Assembly (NCBI GenBank): GCA_000469685.2
Contig: LS997562.1
Location: 9,252,007 to 9,316,006, forward strand
Direction: 5' to 3'
Origin: Haemonchus contortus
Taxonomy: Eukaryota; Nematoda; Chromadorea; Rhabditida; Trichostrongylidae
DNA length: 64,000 nucleotides
The position numbers and the translations under genes are program-made. The notes under the pieces were generated by a model. It saw only the letters and a program-made list of their open reading frames with translations. It was not told where the DNA came from and searched no databases. The number at the start of each line of letters is the position of its first letter. Position 1 is the stretch's first letter. Below, piece after piece: positions 25,501-36,952 of the stretch.

Positions 25501-26360
25501 GATCACCATTAAAATCCATTACCATTACATTCATTATTATAGTCTTAGCGTGTAAAGTAGCCAGCATTGGGAAGAAAGACCTATGTAGGGCGTTCCCACA
25601 ATAGAGCATAAAGCCTTGTCCCAATAAATGAGAAAAAAAACAAATAAAAACAACTCAAAAAACAAAACGAACATTTCCTATTCTGGCAAACTGCTCGAGA
25701 TTGGCAAAATTCGACATCCACTTTTCCTCTGTGAAATTGAACGAAATTCCATCAACGTGGTCTGTGTCGCTGTTACTGAAACACCTGATCGTTTTTCCCT
25801 ATAGCGATAATTGAGAGAACTCAATGCTCACATCAAAACGACTGTATGATTTCCAAATGTTGGATTGATGGAACCATTCAAACCACAAGCGACCTTTCGC
25901 ACGCCATAAAGAATGCGCTGAAAAAATGAAATCGCTCGTATCGTTCTCTCTTTTTCATTCTGCGGGAAATCGACAAGCAATGAAATGGCATCACATTGCA
26001 TTACAATTCAGATCCGGATCTGGTATAGAGCTGTTAATAAAAAAGTTTGTAATAACGTTCATGACGCATGTCGCGAAAACCTCACAGCCACTACGATTCC
26101 TACTGATTGGCTACACTCCTACGACTCGTTAGAAGGAAGGGAATTTGACTGAAGCCAAAGTCCACTCACTTTCACAACTGGAGAATCAGTTTCTTCATGA
26201 TCCTGCTCTCCTCTTGATCTTCCTAGCCTGCGAGCTAAATAGGTGCTGTATAAGAGAGTTTAAATTGAAACTACATATTGAAATCTGCATAATTCACTTA
26301 CCTGAACCTATATAGTGATACTTCTGCTCAATGTGGACCTTCACCACTAGGAAGATAGTC
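22597..26360 (-). CDS. suz12: SUZ12-like Polycomb PRC2 subunit (C-terminal 540 aa), possible MES-3 counterpart
   Basis: Twelve phase-consistent exons on minus: 26302-26360, 26170-26234, 25832-25917, 25673-25775, 25302-25450, 24682-25201, 24523-24626, 24384-24419, 24177-24311, 23980-24061, 23769-23888 and 22597-22761. SUZ12 is the scaffold of PRC2, which trimethylates histone H3 Lys27. By colinear alignment from memory with animal SUZ12: a strand block near residues 1-15 (FLVVKVHIEQ), a DWNVVESVMDTR block near 127-138, VVVWYHY near 151-157, a zinc-finger-like segment at 298-322, and the VEFS box at about 420-537. VEFS matches include VYHS-x4-C, YIDDTPQEKEFMLLHNRF and KFVETCGMEMKKKRIRAHCV. The finger keeps the first Cys and a His (CPFT, HLQSSY), but the second Cys and last His are replaced. 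About 80 residues of SP-x-K-type repeats are inserted before it. The N-terminal start is not placed; see 29451-31562. Confidence 0.85.
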
Positions 26361-26483
26361 CTAAAACGCGAAATAAGATATCCCAAAGAGTTCAAAGAAC
26401 AGCTAAGACAAAACCCGGAAAGTAAGCGTAGTGGAAAATTTTCAAGCCGTGTACATGGTGAATGGTATTCAGAAGTAATCACC

Positions 26484-26925
26484 GGCATCTTTCATAGTCC
26501 ACGACCGGTCGCGCGACCAGTCGCGCGATCGATCGCGCGACCGGTCGCTAGCGACTGGTCGCTCGACTGGTCACTTGACTGATCGCGCCACTGGTCGCTC
26601 GATCGGTCGAGGAGGCCGCGCTAGTTATGGGTGCCGCCGTGGACGGTCCCGCGCGATCAGTCAAGTGACCAGTCGAGCGACCAGTCGCTAGCGACTGGCG
26701 ATCAGTCGCGCGATCGATCGCGCGATCGGTCGCGCGACCGATCGCGCGACCGGTCGCCGGTCGCTCGTGAGATGGGTCCGCGACCAGTCGCGCGACCGGT
26801 CGCGCGACCGATCGCGCGACTGATCGCGCGACTGGTCGCCAGTCGCTAGCGACCGGTCGCGCGACCGATCGCGCGATCGATCGCGCGATCGGTCGCGCGA
26901 CCGGTCGTGGACTATGAAAGATGCC
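26484..26925. mobile_element. Inverted-repeat element built of (GATCGCGC/GACCGGTC)-type palindromes
   Basis: Ends GGCATCTTTCATAGTCCACG and its reverse complement (26484 onwards; up to 26925) frame about 370 bp of nearly continuous short palindromes (GATCGATC, GCGCGACC, ACCGGTCG), with a non-repetitive centre near 26605-26650. Open frames on both strands reading RDRS or ARPIARS are by-products. It lies upstream of the first placed exon of the SUZ12-like gene. Confidence 0.8.
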
Positions 26926-27181
26926 ACCCAAGATATAAAGAGGATAGGAGATCAACCTCATTCGTTCAACTGGCCTTCGAGAGCTACGCATGGCAATCGG
27001 AGAATAAATTTTTCATTTGTTAGCTGGAAACAACCAATCAGCTTCTGAGATGGACTGTCTGATTAGTTTAGGGGAGACCGATCCAAAACTGCCGTAGCTC
27101 CCAAGCATTGCCTCATCTCTACCTCGGCCATTCGAACACTTCTCTGAACGTTCACGTGCATATGAGCAATCTTTCTCATGT

Positions 27182-27270
27182 GATGAAGTTCACCCTAGTT
27201 CGCTTTGCCTTCAATATTTGCCGGTGTAGCATGACAAATATTGAAGGCAAGGTGAACTAAGGTGCTTCAA
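27182..27270. ncRNA. Candidate small-RNA-precursor-like hairpin
   Basis: The arm CTAGTTCGCTTTGCCTTCAA (from 27195) with its continuation to 27220 pairs with 27235-27263 with about three mismatches or G-U pairs around a loop of about 14 nt, giving a stem of nearly 29 bp that extends weakly outward. Size and loop fit a miRNA precursor, but a tiny fold-back repeat is equally possible without expression data. Confidence 0.35.
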
Positions 27271-27586
27271 ATTCCGAGCTATTTGAAAGCTTGGCTAGGA
27301 CACAGCCCCGTTTTGTCATCGTGCGACGTCTTGTCTAGACTAAGAAGCCTTCAAGTAACAGTTTAATTTATCAACCTTTCTTGCAGTACAAGTTTTGCCA
27401 TGAGAAAAAACTCTACTCATTGGGAATCACATCCCCTGATCTACTGCTGGCCCAGAGATGAACCGTCTAAGGTGCTCCGACGACAAACTCCATAGTCCCA
27501 GCTAGGTCGGGCTAAGGTCGCACCAGCTTGGCTCATTGCCATTCCTAATATCTTTTCAACACGAAGGCGATCTCATTGAAAATCTG

Positions 27587-28195
27587 CTATGCCCCAGAAG
27601 TTTCTACGTCTGGCACCAATCTGGTAGCACTACACGACAAAATCGTGATACAGCCACTAACACGGTCAAAACGAAAAACAACATACTTCGCATTCTCCTC
27701 TACATTAGGTGGAACAGCGTAGTAGACTACAGGAGGTTCATGATGATGCGTACTTCGACAAGGTACCACAACACTAGTCAAAACGTCCTGAATGGGAAGG
27801 TAAAATGAAAAATGATTCTGGATCGAAGGAACCACATCGAATAAGCGACGTACTTTCTGGATAACCTTATCATGATTGCATGATACCATGAATATCTCGG
27901 TAGTAACGTCATTTAAACCTGCAACCGAATCAATTGGTAAAACATGCAGTGAAGCGGCTAAAACTGTTATTGTGCATCCAGGCTTGCAGTACCGTACTGT
28001 TCTCTCCGAAAAAAACATCCTTACAATTCCAGACACGAATTTTCTTAGAAACCAATTATAGAAAAATAAATTTAAAGGTAAGGCAGCGGGAAAGAAAAAC
28101 AAAAGAAGAGCACAATTATTAGAAAAATGAAACAAAAACAGAAAATATAGTTTTTTTAAATTCAGCGTCGTTTCCGAAATCACTGTGAGCTTCAC
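27587..28195 (-). CDS. Hypothetical open frame, 202 codons
   Basis: The longest unexplained open frame between the two chromatin-protein exon groups. Its first 75 codons are hydrophobic and biased (poly-pyrimidine DNA, probably intron-like). The remaining part, from about 28010 to 27587, has ordinary composition (for example SVAGLNDVTTEIFMVSCNHD) and ends at TAG. No family recognised. It could be an exon with an acceptor near 28020, a decayed transposon piece, or chance. Confidence 0.25.
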   Translation of the reverse strand: MKLTVISETTLNLKKLYFLFLFHFSNNCALLLFFFPAALPLNLFFYNWFLRKFVSGIVRMFFSERTVRYCKPGCTITVLAASLHVLPIDSVAGLNDVTTEIFMVSCNHDKVIQKVRRLFDVVPSIQNHFSFYLPIQDVLTSVVVPCRSTHHHEPPVVYYAVPPNVEENAKYVVFRFDRVSGCITILSCSATRLVPDVETSGA

Positions 28196-28358
28196 AGATA
28201 TGTCATCCTTATTGTAGTAGCAAGCGTTGAAAAGAGGTAAGAAATTCCTAAAATGGCTCCCTTACTTAGAAATCAGAAAGTAAATCACTGGCTTCCAAGG
28301 TTTCTTCGTTAAAAAAAGATAGTAAACCTTCAACTGAATCCAAAATCAGATTGATGTA

Positions 28359-28866
28359 CAGTAGCGCTCAAAAGTATTCGGCCAAATTTAACTTGCCGTA
28401 ACTTTTTTCCCAGTGGAGCAAATCGCATGAAATTTTGATATGTTTGACTGAAGACTTTTTCACACAATCCAACACTATTTGACTGCAAAGCAGCAATGCA
28501 AACATTATAAGGGGAAGGCGGTTGTAGACAATGCTGAAAGCAAGTCTATGACGTCTGCAGTTATTCGCACCTTATGTACGTTTTTCTTTTCTTCTGAGTT
28601 CGACATTAGTGCTCGTACACTTAAGACATGACAAAAAGGAAAGGACTCCTAGAAGGACCACCATCCGTATTTCCGGTTGATTTTTTGTTCAAGCCTTTTT
28701 AGATATCTGGAACATGATCAAAATGCAGGTTAGTAGTGGTAAATATTCACACCACACCAATGCTACACATATTGAAATTTCGCTTGATTAGATCCAGTAG
28801 GAAAGGAGTTATGACTGAAAATTCCAACTGAAGAAGCATTTCGCCGAATACTTCTGAGCGCTACTG
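28359..28866 (+). mobile_element. Tc1-like MITE, copy 1 (508 bp)
   Basis: Ends CAGTAGCGCTCAAAAGTATT and a slightly diverged inverted copy, flanked by TA, typical of Tc1-group termini. A second copy in opposite orientation lies at 48989-49499. No transposase frame. Confidence 0.85.
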
Positions 28867-29450
28867 TAAATCAAGATAATCCTTGTAGGAAGCAATTGGA
28901 ATAAAAACTTTCAGAATATCCATGAGGCAAGCTGGATAGGTTCAAATACGTAGACAACGATGAGTCACTCAGGTAAGACGCAAGCGTCGTCAATTACGAC
29001 AAAAACTTATCAAGGTCAAAATTTTATATATGTGACTGGAGCAAGACAACCGCCAGCTATCATATCTGCAGCCATTTGCCTCTCAGAGTTGGAATGTACT
29101 CCTCGGCTGCGACAGATACTGGTTCTATGCGAGAGGAGTTCAATTCAAACTAAACTACTCGATACCTTAACTAACAGTGTGAGAAAGCGAATTAGTGAAG
29201 ATCGACATGTTTCCCATGCTGGCCGTAGGGTTTAAAAAGATGTTTAGAATACATTGGAGTTCAATAGGTTGTCTGAATGCAAGCAAATATTGCTATACGA
29301 CCCAAACCATACTCACCAGGACACAAAGGATTGACATAGTTGAAAAATTCGAAAGTGGTTATTTGCCTGATTCCTTGACTTATCTGAATTAAGCAAAGGT
29401 TGAAAAGAGCCGGCTGCAAATTTGATAAAAAAAATTAATAATGTTCTCAC

Positions 29451-31562
29451 ACTGTCTTCAATCCGCTTCAGTTGAGTTATTTTTTCGATAAGAGCTTTCC
29501 TATCTTGTATGCGTGCGGAGCGCGACTTCGAAGAGCGATTGACCGAAGTGGATAGAATAGAATGGTATTCTGCGCGTGCGATATAGTGATCCCATAGTTC
29601 TGAAGGAAGAAATGGTGCCAAGGAAGGAGTTGAAAGGTTATCTCAGAACGGTAAACTGAGAACAAATAGACACGAACCCTTGACATCTACCAACTCTCGC
29701 GAGGATAGCTCTTTAATTGGTTTGATGTCGAAATTGAGCAGTGATGCATTCGCACTTGTAGCTGTAAGAATTATGGTTATCGTCGTATGACGGATCCAAT
29801 AGTTCAAGATTGAAAGAGAAGGTCTCGAACCTATGCTAGACGAACATTCTGAGGTATCAGCGAAGCAACTAAGATTTCCCGTCCCATTCAGAGAGTAGGA
29901 TAAACCTGAAGTATTGCAAAAATGAAATAAAATGAAAATGCACACAATGCAAAATGAGTAATAAAAGTATTGGAGTAAATAGTGTGGACATTTATTGGGT
30001 ACCTGATTTTCTACTACTTCTCCTAGGTCGACCGCGCGGTCGAGGAGACGAAGTGGTGTTCAACGAATCTTCCAAAACTTCTTGTTTTACGTTCACAATG
30101 AAGTCTCCATCCACATTTCTTTTCCGTGGACGCCCTCGCCTCCGTGAAGTAACAGCCTTAAAGGGCTTATTTATTTGAAGGGAATTTTCGTGAAATAAGT
30201 GACGACCGAACTCTTTCCCGTAGGGGCGTTACTACGTTCGCCTCGTTTCAGCGAAATGAATCAAAAAAGGATATTGAAGACTCGATTCTAAGTGACATAT
30301 GGAAACCTTGGAAAAGCAGCCCAGATAAACAATTCTAGTGATATAAGCAGTCGCGAACTATGATGCTCTCGCTCACAAAGCAAATTCTAGATTTTGCAAA
30401 TTTTCGAGCTGAAAGCAAAAAGAAAATACGATCATCGATAAAAATTAATGCTAGATAACTTGCTAATACTGTGACACCCTTCTGCCAGATTTCTCCGACG
30501 ATTTGCCCAGGAACTCTGTCTCAGATTTCAATTTTTGGCTAATCACAGTATATCCGGTTCTTAAGCTCGAGACAGTGGTGCTAAGATCATAGAATCTATG
30601 GATGCCAACACTTGAAATCCATCATTCTCTGAACCCTTGCTATCAGGAGAAAGCCAATTGCGATCGTGGAAATATGCTCCACATGAAATTGTCCGTTTTA
30701 TTGGTCAAATTCCCTGTGGGATACTGGAAGGAAGATGATGTGTGAACTTCAGTTTGACGTTGGGAGCTTTAACTTCAACAAATGAATGCTCACTCCCTTT
30801 GACGGGAAATCTAGGGCATATGCTCTACTATAAATGCAATAGCTAATTGTAACTGATATCACTTCGCGCTAGGCAAACACAAAGTATTCAAAGATCCTCT
30901 TCGATGCTGTCAAGCTCCAATTATACACAAGGTAGCGAATCATCTATGAGGCGTCCTTGCGTTAATAGAAGGGATGCTAATCAAAAATTGCTGCTTTCCT
31001 CCCTGAATGCTTTCAACTCCAATCAAAAAAGGAAGGAAACCAAGATCACGAAGGTGTCTTTTGCAACTGTTTTAACACAGAAAGGAAAGCGCCCTAGAAG
31101 ACATGCTTTTCCCCTAAAGTTCCTAGCGGCAGAAGGATATTGGTGGCATTGGGATCTAGCTACTTAAAGGAATAAGCCCAGGACGGTGATTTACTAATAT
31201 AAACCAATCCCATCAACAATGATCTTATTGACAACTGCGACTTAACAAAAACTCATCGAATATAAGCTCAATAAATCTCGTAAGACGGTATAAAACCTGT
31301 GATCAAGATGATAAACAAGCTCCCATCCAATTATTATTCACATAATTAAATTATTTATAAAGCCATGCCAAGATTTATTGAGTCAAACTTGGGTACTTAC
31401 AGGCTCAAATAAGAATAGAACTGCAAAAAACCTACCGATACGTTAGCGGACTTCAAAGTGTCCTGTAGCACACCAGCCTCCAATTTAACCATACCGTAGC
31501 TACAAAAATTCTTAACATGATTTAAAAGCTCACAATTGGTCAATATTGTTGCACTGAAGAGC
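29451..31562 (-). CDS. AT-hook chromatin protein exons, possibly the N-terminus of the SUZ12-like gene
   Basis: Four exons on minus join in phase: 31436-31562, 30003-30156, 29678-29905 and 29451-29599 (219 codons, start and end not placed). Exon 30003-30156 encodes two AT-hooks, RRRGRPRKR and SPRPRGRPRRS, separated by an acidic VKQEVLED segment; AT-hooks bind the minor groove of AT-rich DNA. Exon 29451-29599 encodes a basic stretch and a helix-like ALIEKITQLKRIEDS that would fit the SUZ12 region before its C2-like domain, and ends in a good donor (gtgaga) in phase 0. Joining to 26360 needs one more exon (length 2 mod 3), which I could not find, so it may instead be a separate upstream gene. 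The acceptor of the AT-hook exon could also be 9 nt further out (30165). Confidence 0.55.
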
Positions 31563-34500
31563 CTGATAAATCGATTCGGATGATCAAAAAATCCGACAAT
31601 GAAAAAATAGCGATAATAATCACGCAATTAAATTTGTTGAAAGTTGAAAAATTTTCAAATAAAATGCATAACGTGGGGGAAATGATACTGTACAATACGT
31701 AACGAACTACGTCCGCAGATGGATGGCACGTGTTAATGAAAAACCCCTCTACGATTGCTTGGGAAAAAAAGCACGAATTGTACGTGAATGTGTGTGGAGT
31801 CGCAAGCCGTCGGTCGTTTAACGCATGCCGCGATCAATATCGCTGTTCGAAACGGGCTGGTCAACAAAACTTGCTGCTTAATATGGATGGCATTTGTCAA
31901 AGAATACCCTCATCCCAGAGGCTTCCATGAAGCTGATGATAATTAAGCAAGCTGCACTTCTAAAAGCCTGCTCTGAATCAACGGGACGCCAAGGAATCCA
32001 GCCTTAAAGCTCCCACATATGGAAAAAAAAATTGTTGAAAAGCCCAGAATTCAATTGCTTACATCGTTATATGAACTACTTTTTCCTAAGGTAAGAAGAC
32101 TGCTAACTATAGCCTCTAAAGAACAATTCCGAGTTGCTCTTTTCTATGCTCTGTAAAATATTTAAGTCGTTCAAAGAAAATTTAGTTTCGGAAATACACG
32201 AAACGAAATTGTAGCTGTAGAAAGTTCGAGGAAGATAAAATCGATGAAAACATCTTTTGTATCTGGAGAGGCAATTGAAAAGAAAAAAAATCAACACGAA
32301 CCAGAAGGGAATTCAAACGAGCTTTTAAAAGAGACAAACTAAATTGTTACTTTGTTTATGAATAGTATATAGTTTCTGTGACATAACTGAATAGTAAACA
32401 ACAACAAATAGATAAGAATAAGAGTAAACAAAAAAAGCCAATCGAAAACGTCTCAAACACGATCGAGTAGTGAAGCTTGAAAACGACGATTTGCGGTAAA
32501 TGCGCCGCCACACGAAAATGGCGCCAAAACAAAGATTTCAAAAATTACGGTATGTTGTCCTTACGGTGTGTGTGGCGTGTTACAAAGACTTTGCCCTTAG
32601 AAAAACACAATTCAACGATTGTTTTAAACAAACCACCCCATGAAAAAGAATGGTAAACAAGGGCGATTATGGTAAACAAAACTGATGAGAAAAAGAAAAT
32701 TTCGCAAAAAATATGAAAGGTTGAGACGCCGACGACGCGAAACCCAAATGGAATGATTTTCGCACCTTTGAATGGGCAGAATCATAATTATGGAGCTAAT
32801 CTAACAGTTTCATGGAGAAAACCAGAGTTTCTCTAATTTGTGACAGAGTGGTGATTAGGAAAGTAATCCAGAAAGGGCACGTCTCCAAATCCCCACCGTA
32901 ATTTGAACAGTACTTCACACCTTTGGTCGTGAAATGTCGTAATATAGAATGTATTCTATATCTTAAAGTGGTCAATTGCAACGATGGGATTTTAACATGA
33001 ATTTGGGTCCCCGCCCGATTTCCGTTCCTGTTATATCTCAAATGTCATGAAATTCAGATTGATCTGCCATTGAGCCGGAATAGTAGGACGGGAAATTTGG
33101 AATTAATGTACAGCAGTACATACTAGAATACAAAAGCAACCACGGCGTTGCCCACTAATTCGTTTACGGTAAGTGCCCTGCGCTGCAGGTGTCGCTTCAG
33201 GACCTAATGATGCCAGTCGAGACCGTACGTCGATATGCGATTCAGGTAATAACCTTGGGAGCGGAATGATGCGACATGGATCGAGATTGGCGGCCCTGAT
33301 TTCAGAGGAAATGACAAGGAGCATTCTCCCTCAAGGAAATCCAAAAGGACCGTTCAGAGTTGGCGATCACACCGCGGCGGTAATGGCATCACCTGCAGCA
33401 TGCTTGTGTTAATATTGGAATATTGTATTACTAAGGATAAGGACTTCAACACTGCGCACCGTCACGCTATCATGCAAATGCGTAACCTGAATATCGATCC
33501 AGTCCGCGTAAAATCGATAGTCATCTCGAGAAGGCATATCAGAAGGACCGGTCTAAACGCATTGCATTTGATGTGCCTAACGTTAAAAGGAACCGATAAC
33601 TTTCAAGGTGGACACGATTCGGTTGGTCATAGCCACAATTAGCGTCGGGAGGTTGTCGAGAGTTTAGTACTCAAGTTTTCGTGGTGGGACCATCATCGTG
33701 TCATTGTCTGTGCGAGACCTTTTGTGGGAAAGAACTATGAATTAAGTTTTGCAGTACAGTCTACCACATCTGATTAAAAGTAAAGAGCATAAGTACAGAC
33801 AGATGTTGGATATATCCATCACAAATTAGAAGGCATGGACTGTAAGATTCTGGCTATACGATATGCCAGTTCTTGTAGGACACCATGGGAGTGTCCAGTT
33901 AGCAAGTCGGCGGTTGACGTCGTTTACAGTCGGATTCGGGCGACAAAAACAGCATCCTGTCCTACTTTCGCCATCTTTAATTACCTTCGAGCTATGGTAA
34001 AAACTATTCAGCGAGTTCTATAGGTTCATAATCAAACCTCAAGCAAAAACTCGAAAGGCCCCTTTTACCATTCTTGATTTCATCCTCTATTTTAGTACAA
34101 TTGAAGCTGTATAGGCAACCCCTCCCTCTCCTTCAACCCCATTTAGTAAAGACCTTCGTCTCTCTTATTCTGGAGAAGGTAATTAACTCATACTGTTCGT
34201 AAGAAAGACCTAGTTATCAAAAGTACGGACGCTGTACCTATTCAGCAGTCGGGGCGGTAAAGCTAGTAGACATATGCATGGCGCATCCCAAAGAATGATT
34301 ACTAACGCATGTTTAACGCCCCGCTGCAATTCCTCATGGTTGATTATAAAATTAAGAAAGGGAACAAAGTCTTCTCGAAATGCTCACGTTAAACAATGTC
34401 GAATACGTCGTACCCTTTGAATGAAATCAAGAAAATCCAAAAAGTAATGATGCGTGACGTATCCCCGAGCCAGCATTAGATACACACCCTTTTTTTCAGT

Positions 34501-34697
34501 TGTATGATGCAAGTTCCTGTTATTTTGCACATCTCAACTATCTTCCTACAGTATCTGTCTGGATTTTGCGGGTACGGTACGGTATTTATAATTTTCTGTA
34601 AATACTGAACATTTTAAGTAGTAAGCTTTTATTGATGAAGCAAATCTCATCGAAATAAGCACTACAATTTTGGACGAGTTTTCTGAAATGACAATTT
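31563..34697. other. Region without a supported gene; one possible plus-strand first exon
   Basis: At 32515-32549 a plus-strand ATG opens MAPKQRFQKLR and runs into gtatgt, a possible first exon with no convincing successor. At 33187-33245 a plus stretch, VSLQDLMMPVETVRRYAIQ, is bounded by ctgcag and gtaata, and frames continue to about 33640 (NTAHRHAIMQMRNLNIDPV). These could be exons or transposon debris; no family recognised. Confidence 0.3.
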
Positions 34698-35714
34698 TCA
34701 GAGTTTCTTTTTCTTCGCGATTACCACACTGCGGCGAGGACAAGGACAATAGGTTGAATCTCTTCCAGGACGTCCAGGCATTCCAGGAGTTCCCGGTTGA
34801 CCGTCCATACCCTTGTTTCCGGGAGTTCCTGGATGTCCGGGTGGTCCCATGTGGCCAGGTGTACCTGGAGCGCCATCGTTTCCTCGGGCTCCAGCCTTGC
34901 CCGGTTCTCCACGTGGTCCAGGCATTCCTGGCATACCTTGGTGGCCAACACCTTTGCGGCCATCTTGACCGGGTGGTCCAGGTCGTCCATCCATTCCTGG
35001 ATGCCCAGAAGTTCCGGGTTCTCCGGGTGGTCCCATTGGTCCAGGACCTCCATTCTCTCCACGAGGTCCAGGTGAGCCGGGTCTGCCATCCATTCCGGGT
35101 TGTCCCATGGGACCATCGGGTCCGGGTGGTCCTTGAGGTCCTGGTGGGCATCTGATGCATGCACGATCGGGAGCTGGACAGTGAATAGGAGCATAGACAG
35201 TCATGTCATCCCTTCCTGGCGGACCAGGAGGGCCAGGGTTACCTGAAAACAATAAGTTTTTCATATATGCTAGATATAACGTATACCAAAAGGACTTACC
35301 AGGTTGTCCTGGTTGGCCAGGAGGCCCAGGTGGTCCAGGAGGACAGGTGATCCTGGGGATTTCGCAGACGCACCATGGTGGAAGACCCTGTCTCTTCTGA
35401 CGGAAGATCGAGTTGAACGGATTCTGACGTGGTTTCGATGGTGGGGTTACCATCACTTGCACGTCCATCATTTCGGCCCAAGCCGAATCGGTCTCGACAC
35501 GAAATACGGCCACCGAATCGAGGACCTGAAGAGTGAAATTACCAATCAGTTGGCCCTTTCAGCCGGATCGTACCTTATGCTTACTAAAATCTCGTACCAT
35601 ATTATGAACGTCGTTAATCTCATTGTAGAGCGATGGGACTACAATGAGGCAGGCGATGATGGCGCTGATCGAGGCCAGCGATGATACGGCGACGATGTTC
35701 TTGTCGGTGAGCAT
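34698..35714 (-). CDS. Cuticle collagen, paralogue 1 (303 aa)
   Basis: Exons on minus: 35574-35714, 35300-35525 and 34698-35242 (912 nt). Structural collagen of the nematode cuticle, secreted by hypodermal cells and cross-linked by disulphides and tyrosines. The N-terminal exon carries the nematode cuticle-collagen N domain with a membrane anchor (about residues 9-29). Exon 2 ends in a furin/kexin-type site (RQKR) before a short Cys cluster (WCVC, ITC) and the first Gly-X-Y block. An interruption [11 protein letters not shown] separates this from the long Gly-X-Y domain, and the end is YCPCPRR followed by a Lys tail. The upstream in-frame TTG is not used as the start because ATG at 35714 matches the N domain of the paralogue at 43466-44484, whose exon 2 has the same length (226 nt). 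Confidence 0.93.
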
Positions 35715-35769
35715 GGTGTCGTCGACGTTCTGGTAGAAGGCCAACGGCGGTATCTACGGGTTGGACGTG

Positions 35770-35777
35770 CTTTTATA
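35770..35777 (-). promoter_or_regulatory. TATA box of collagen paralogue 1
   Basis: TATAAAAG on minus, 56 bp before the start codon at 35714. The same octamer stands at a similar distance before paralogue 2. Confidence 0.75.
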
Positions 35778-36952
35778 CACTTCCCCACTTATGACATTGC
35801 CGAGCCGAGGACGTTTTCCTGTTTTCGAAAAATATCAAACTACTTTGGTTCTTACAGTGACGACAGTTGCGGCAAAAAAACCAAAATACCCGCCCCATCC
35901 CCCACCAAGTGCTCTGCTGAACAATTACGGTGTACGAGTAAGTAAGTATTGACTGACTACTGTGGTGCGTACTGTTGTTACCCCGTTATTTGAAAATGTG
36001 CATGAGTGTATATGAAAAACTGGGCAACGAGCAAACGACGAATTCATTAGAAGTGGAACCGTCGCCGCGTGGCCGCATCGCGATCGCCGCGCGCGTCCAC
36101 GACATAAAGTTTGTTGAGGGGGTTGCTCATTTTTCGGCCATAAAATCGTGATTTTCCAAAAGAACAGACTATTAGCTGGTTTGAGCGTTGAGCGCTTTGC
36201 TAGCGGTACGATTTGAAGATGTCGTTGACGATTGATGTTATTTTCCAAGGGGCTTTTCATTACGATTTTCTCGAGGTAATCAAAAAACTTTATAGAACTA
36301 TTAGGAAACTCGAATGACAGGTTGTCGGTGAAGGTAATTTCATTAGTTATGACCATAGTTCTTTATTCTGGCCGCTTTGCTGTTTCCATTTCCGTCCCAC
36401 TCCGATTCTAGCGGACACCAATTTTCCTACTGGAAACGTCCCACGTCCATGCAGGATTCAAAACAAGCTCAAATTCCCAGAAAAAGAGGTCCCAAACGAT
36501 CGATCGATTTATGTTGCGCCATACCCATGTCAATAGGTACGAATTCACAAATTTGGTGTCGGGAAGAGAAAGGCACCAAAAGCACAAAGCTCCCTCAAAT
36601 CCGTCAGATCGTGCAACCTCTTCATCCCATTCTTTCATTCGCAAACACGACACCTTCTCAGTCGAGCCGACAGGTACAACCTTTCTGATGTTCCTAAGGT
36701 AGACGCTTCTTAAATGTATTGTTAGAGCCTTTGCCCTTCGATTTAATCCAAGATGGTAGGGGACCGACATAACTCGTCCACTACTTGCTCCTTCTCGTTG
36801 TCTGCTTAAGGTTGCGCGGATGCTGACCTTCTATTACCTAGATTTAATATTCTCTAAGCACTGATAGCTGATAGATCACGTTTAGGAGCTGAATTAGCGT
36901 CTTGCTCGTCCAGTTCCTATGTGGCCCACCTAGAAAAGTGAGAAATACTCCA

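Noticed and set aside
26331..26991. Arg-Ser/Asp-repeat frames on both strands
   Set aside because: By-products of the palindromic GATCGCGC-type element; both strands are open for the same reason.
28960..29235. 91-codon plus frame
   Set aside because: Plausible composition, but a strong donor follows the first few codons and no partner exon fits; minus alternatives in the same stretch are equally good.
34546..35155. Other-frame and plus-strand frames over both collagen genes
   Set aside because: GC-rich Gly-Pro codons keep all frames open; only the Gly-X-Y frame makes sense.
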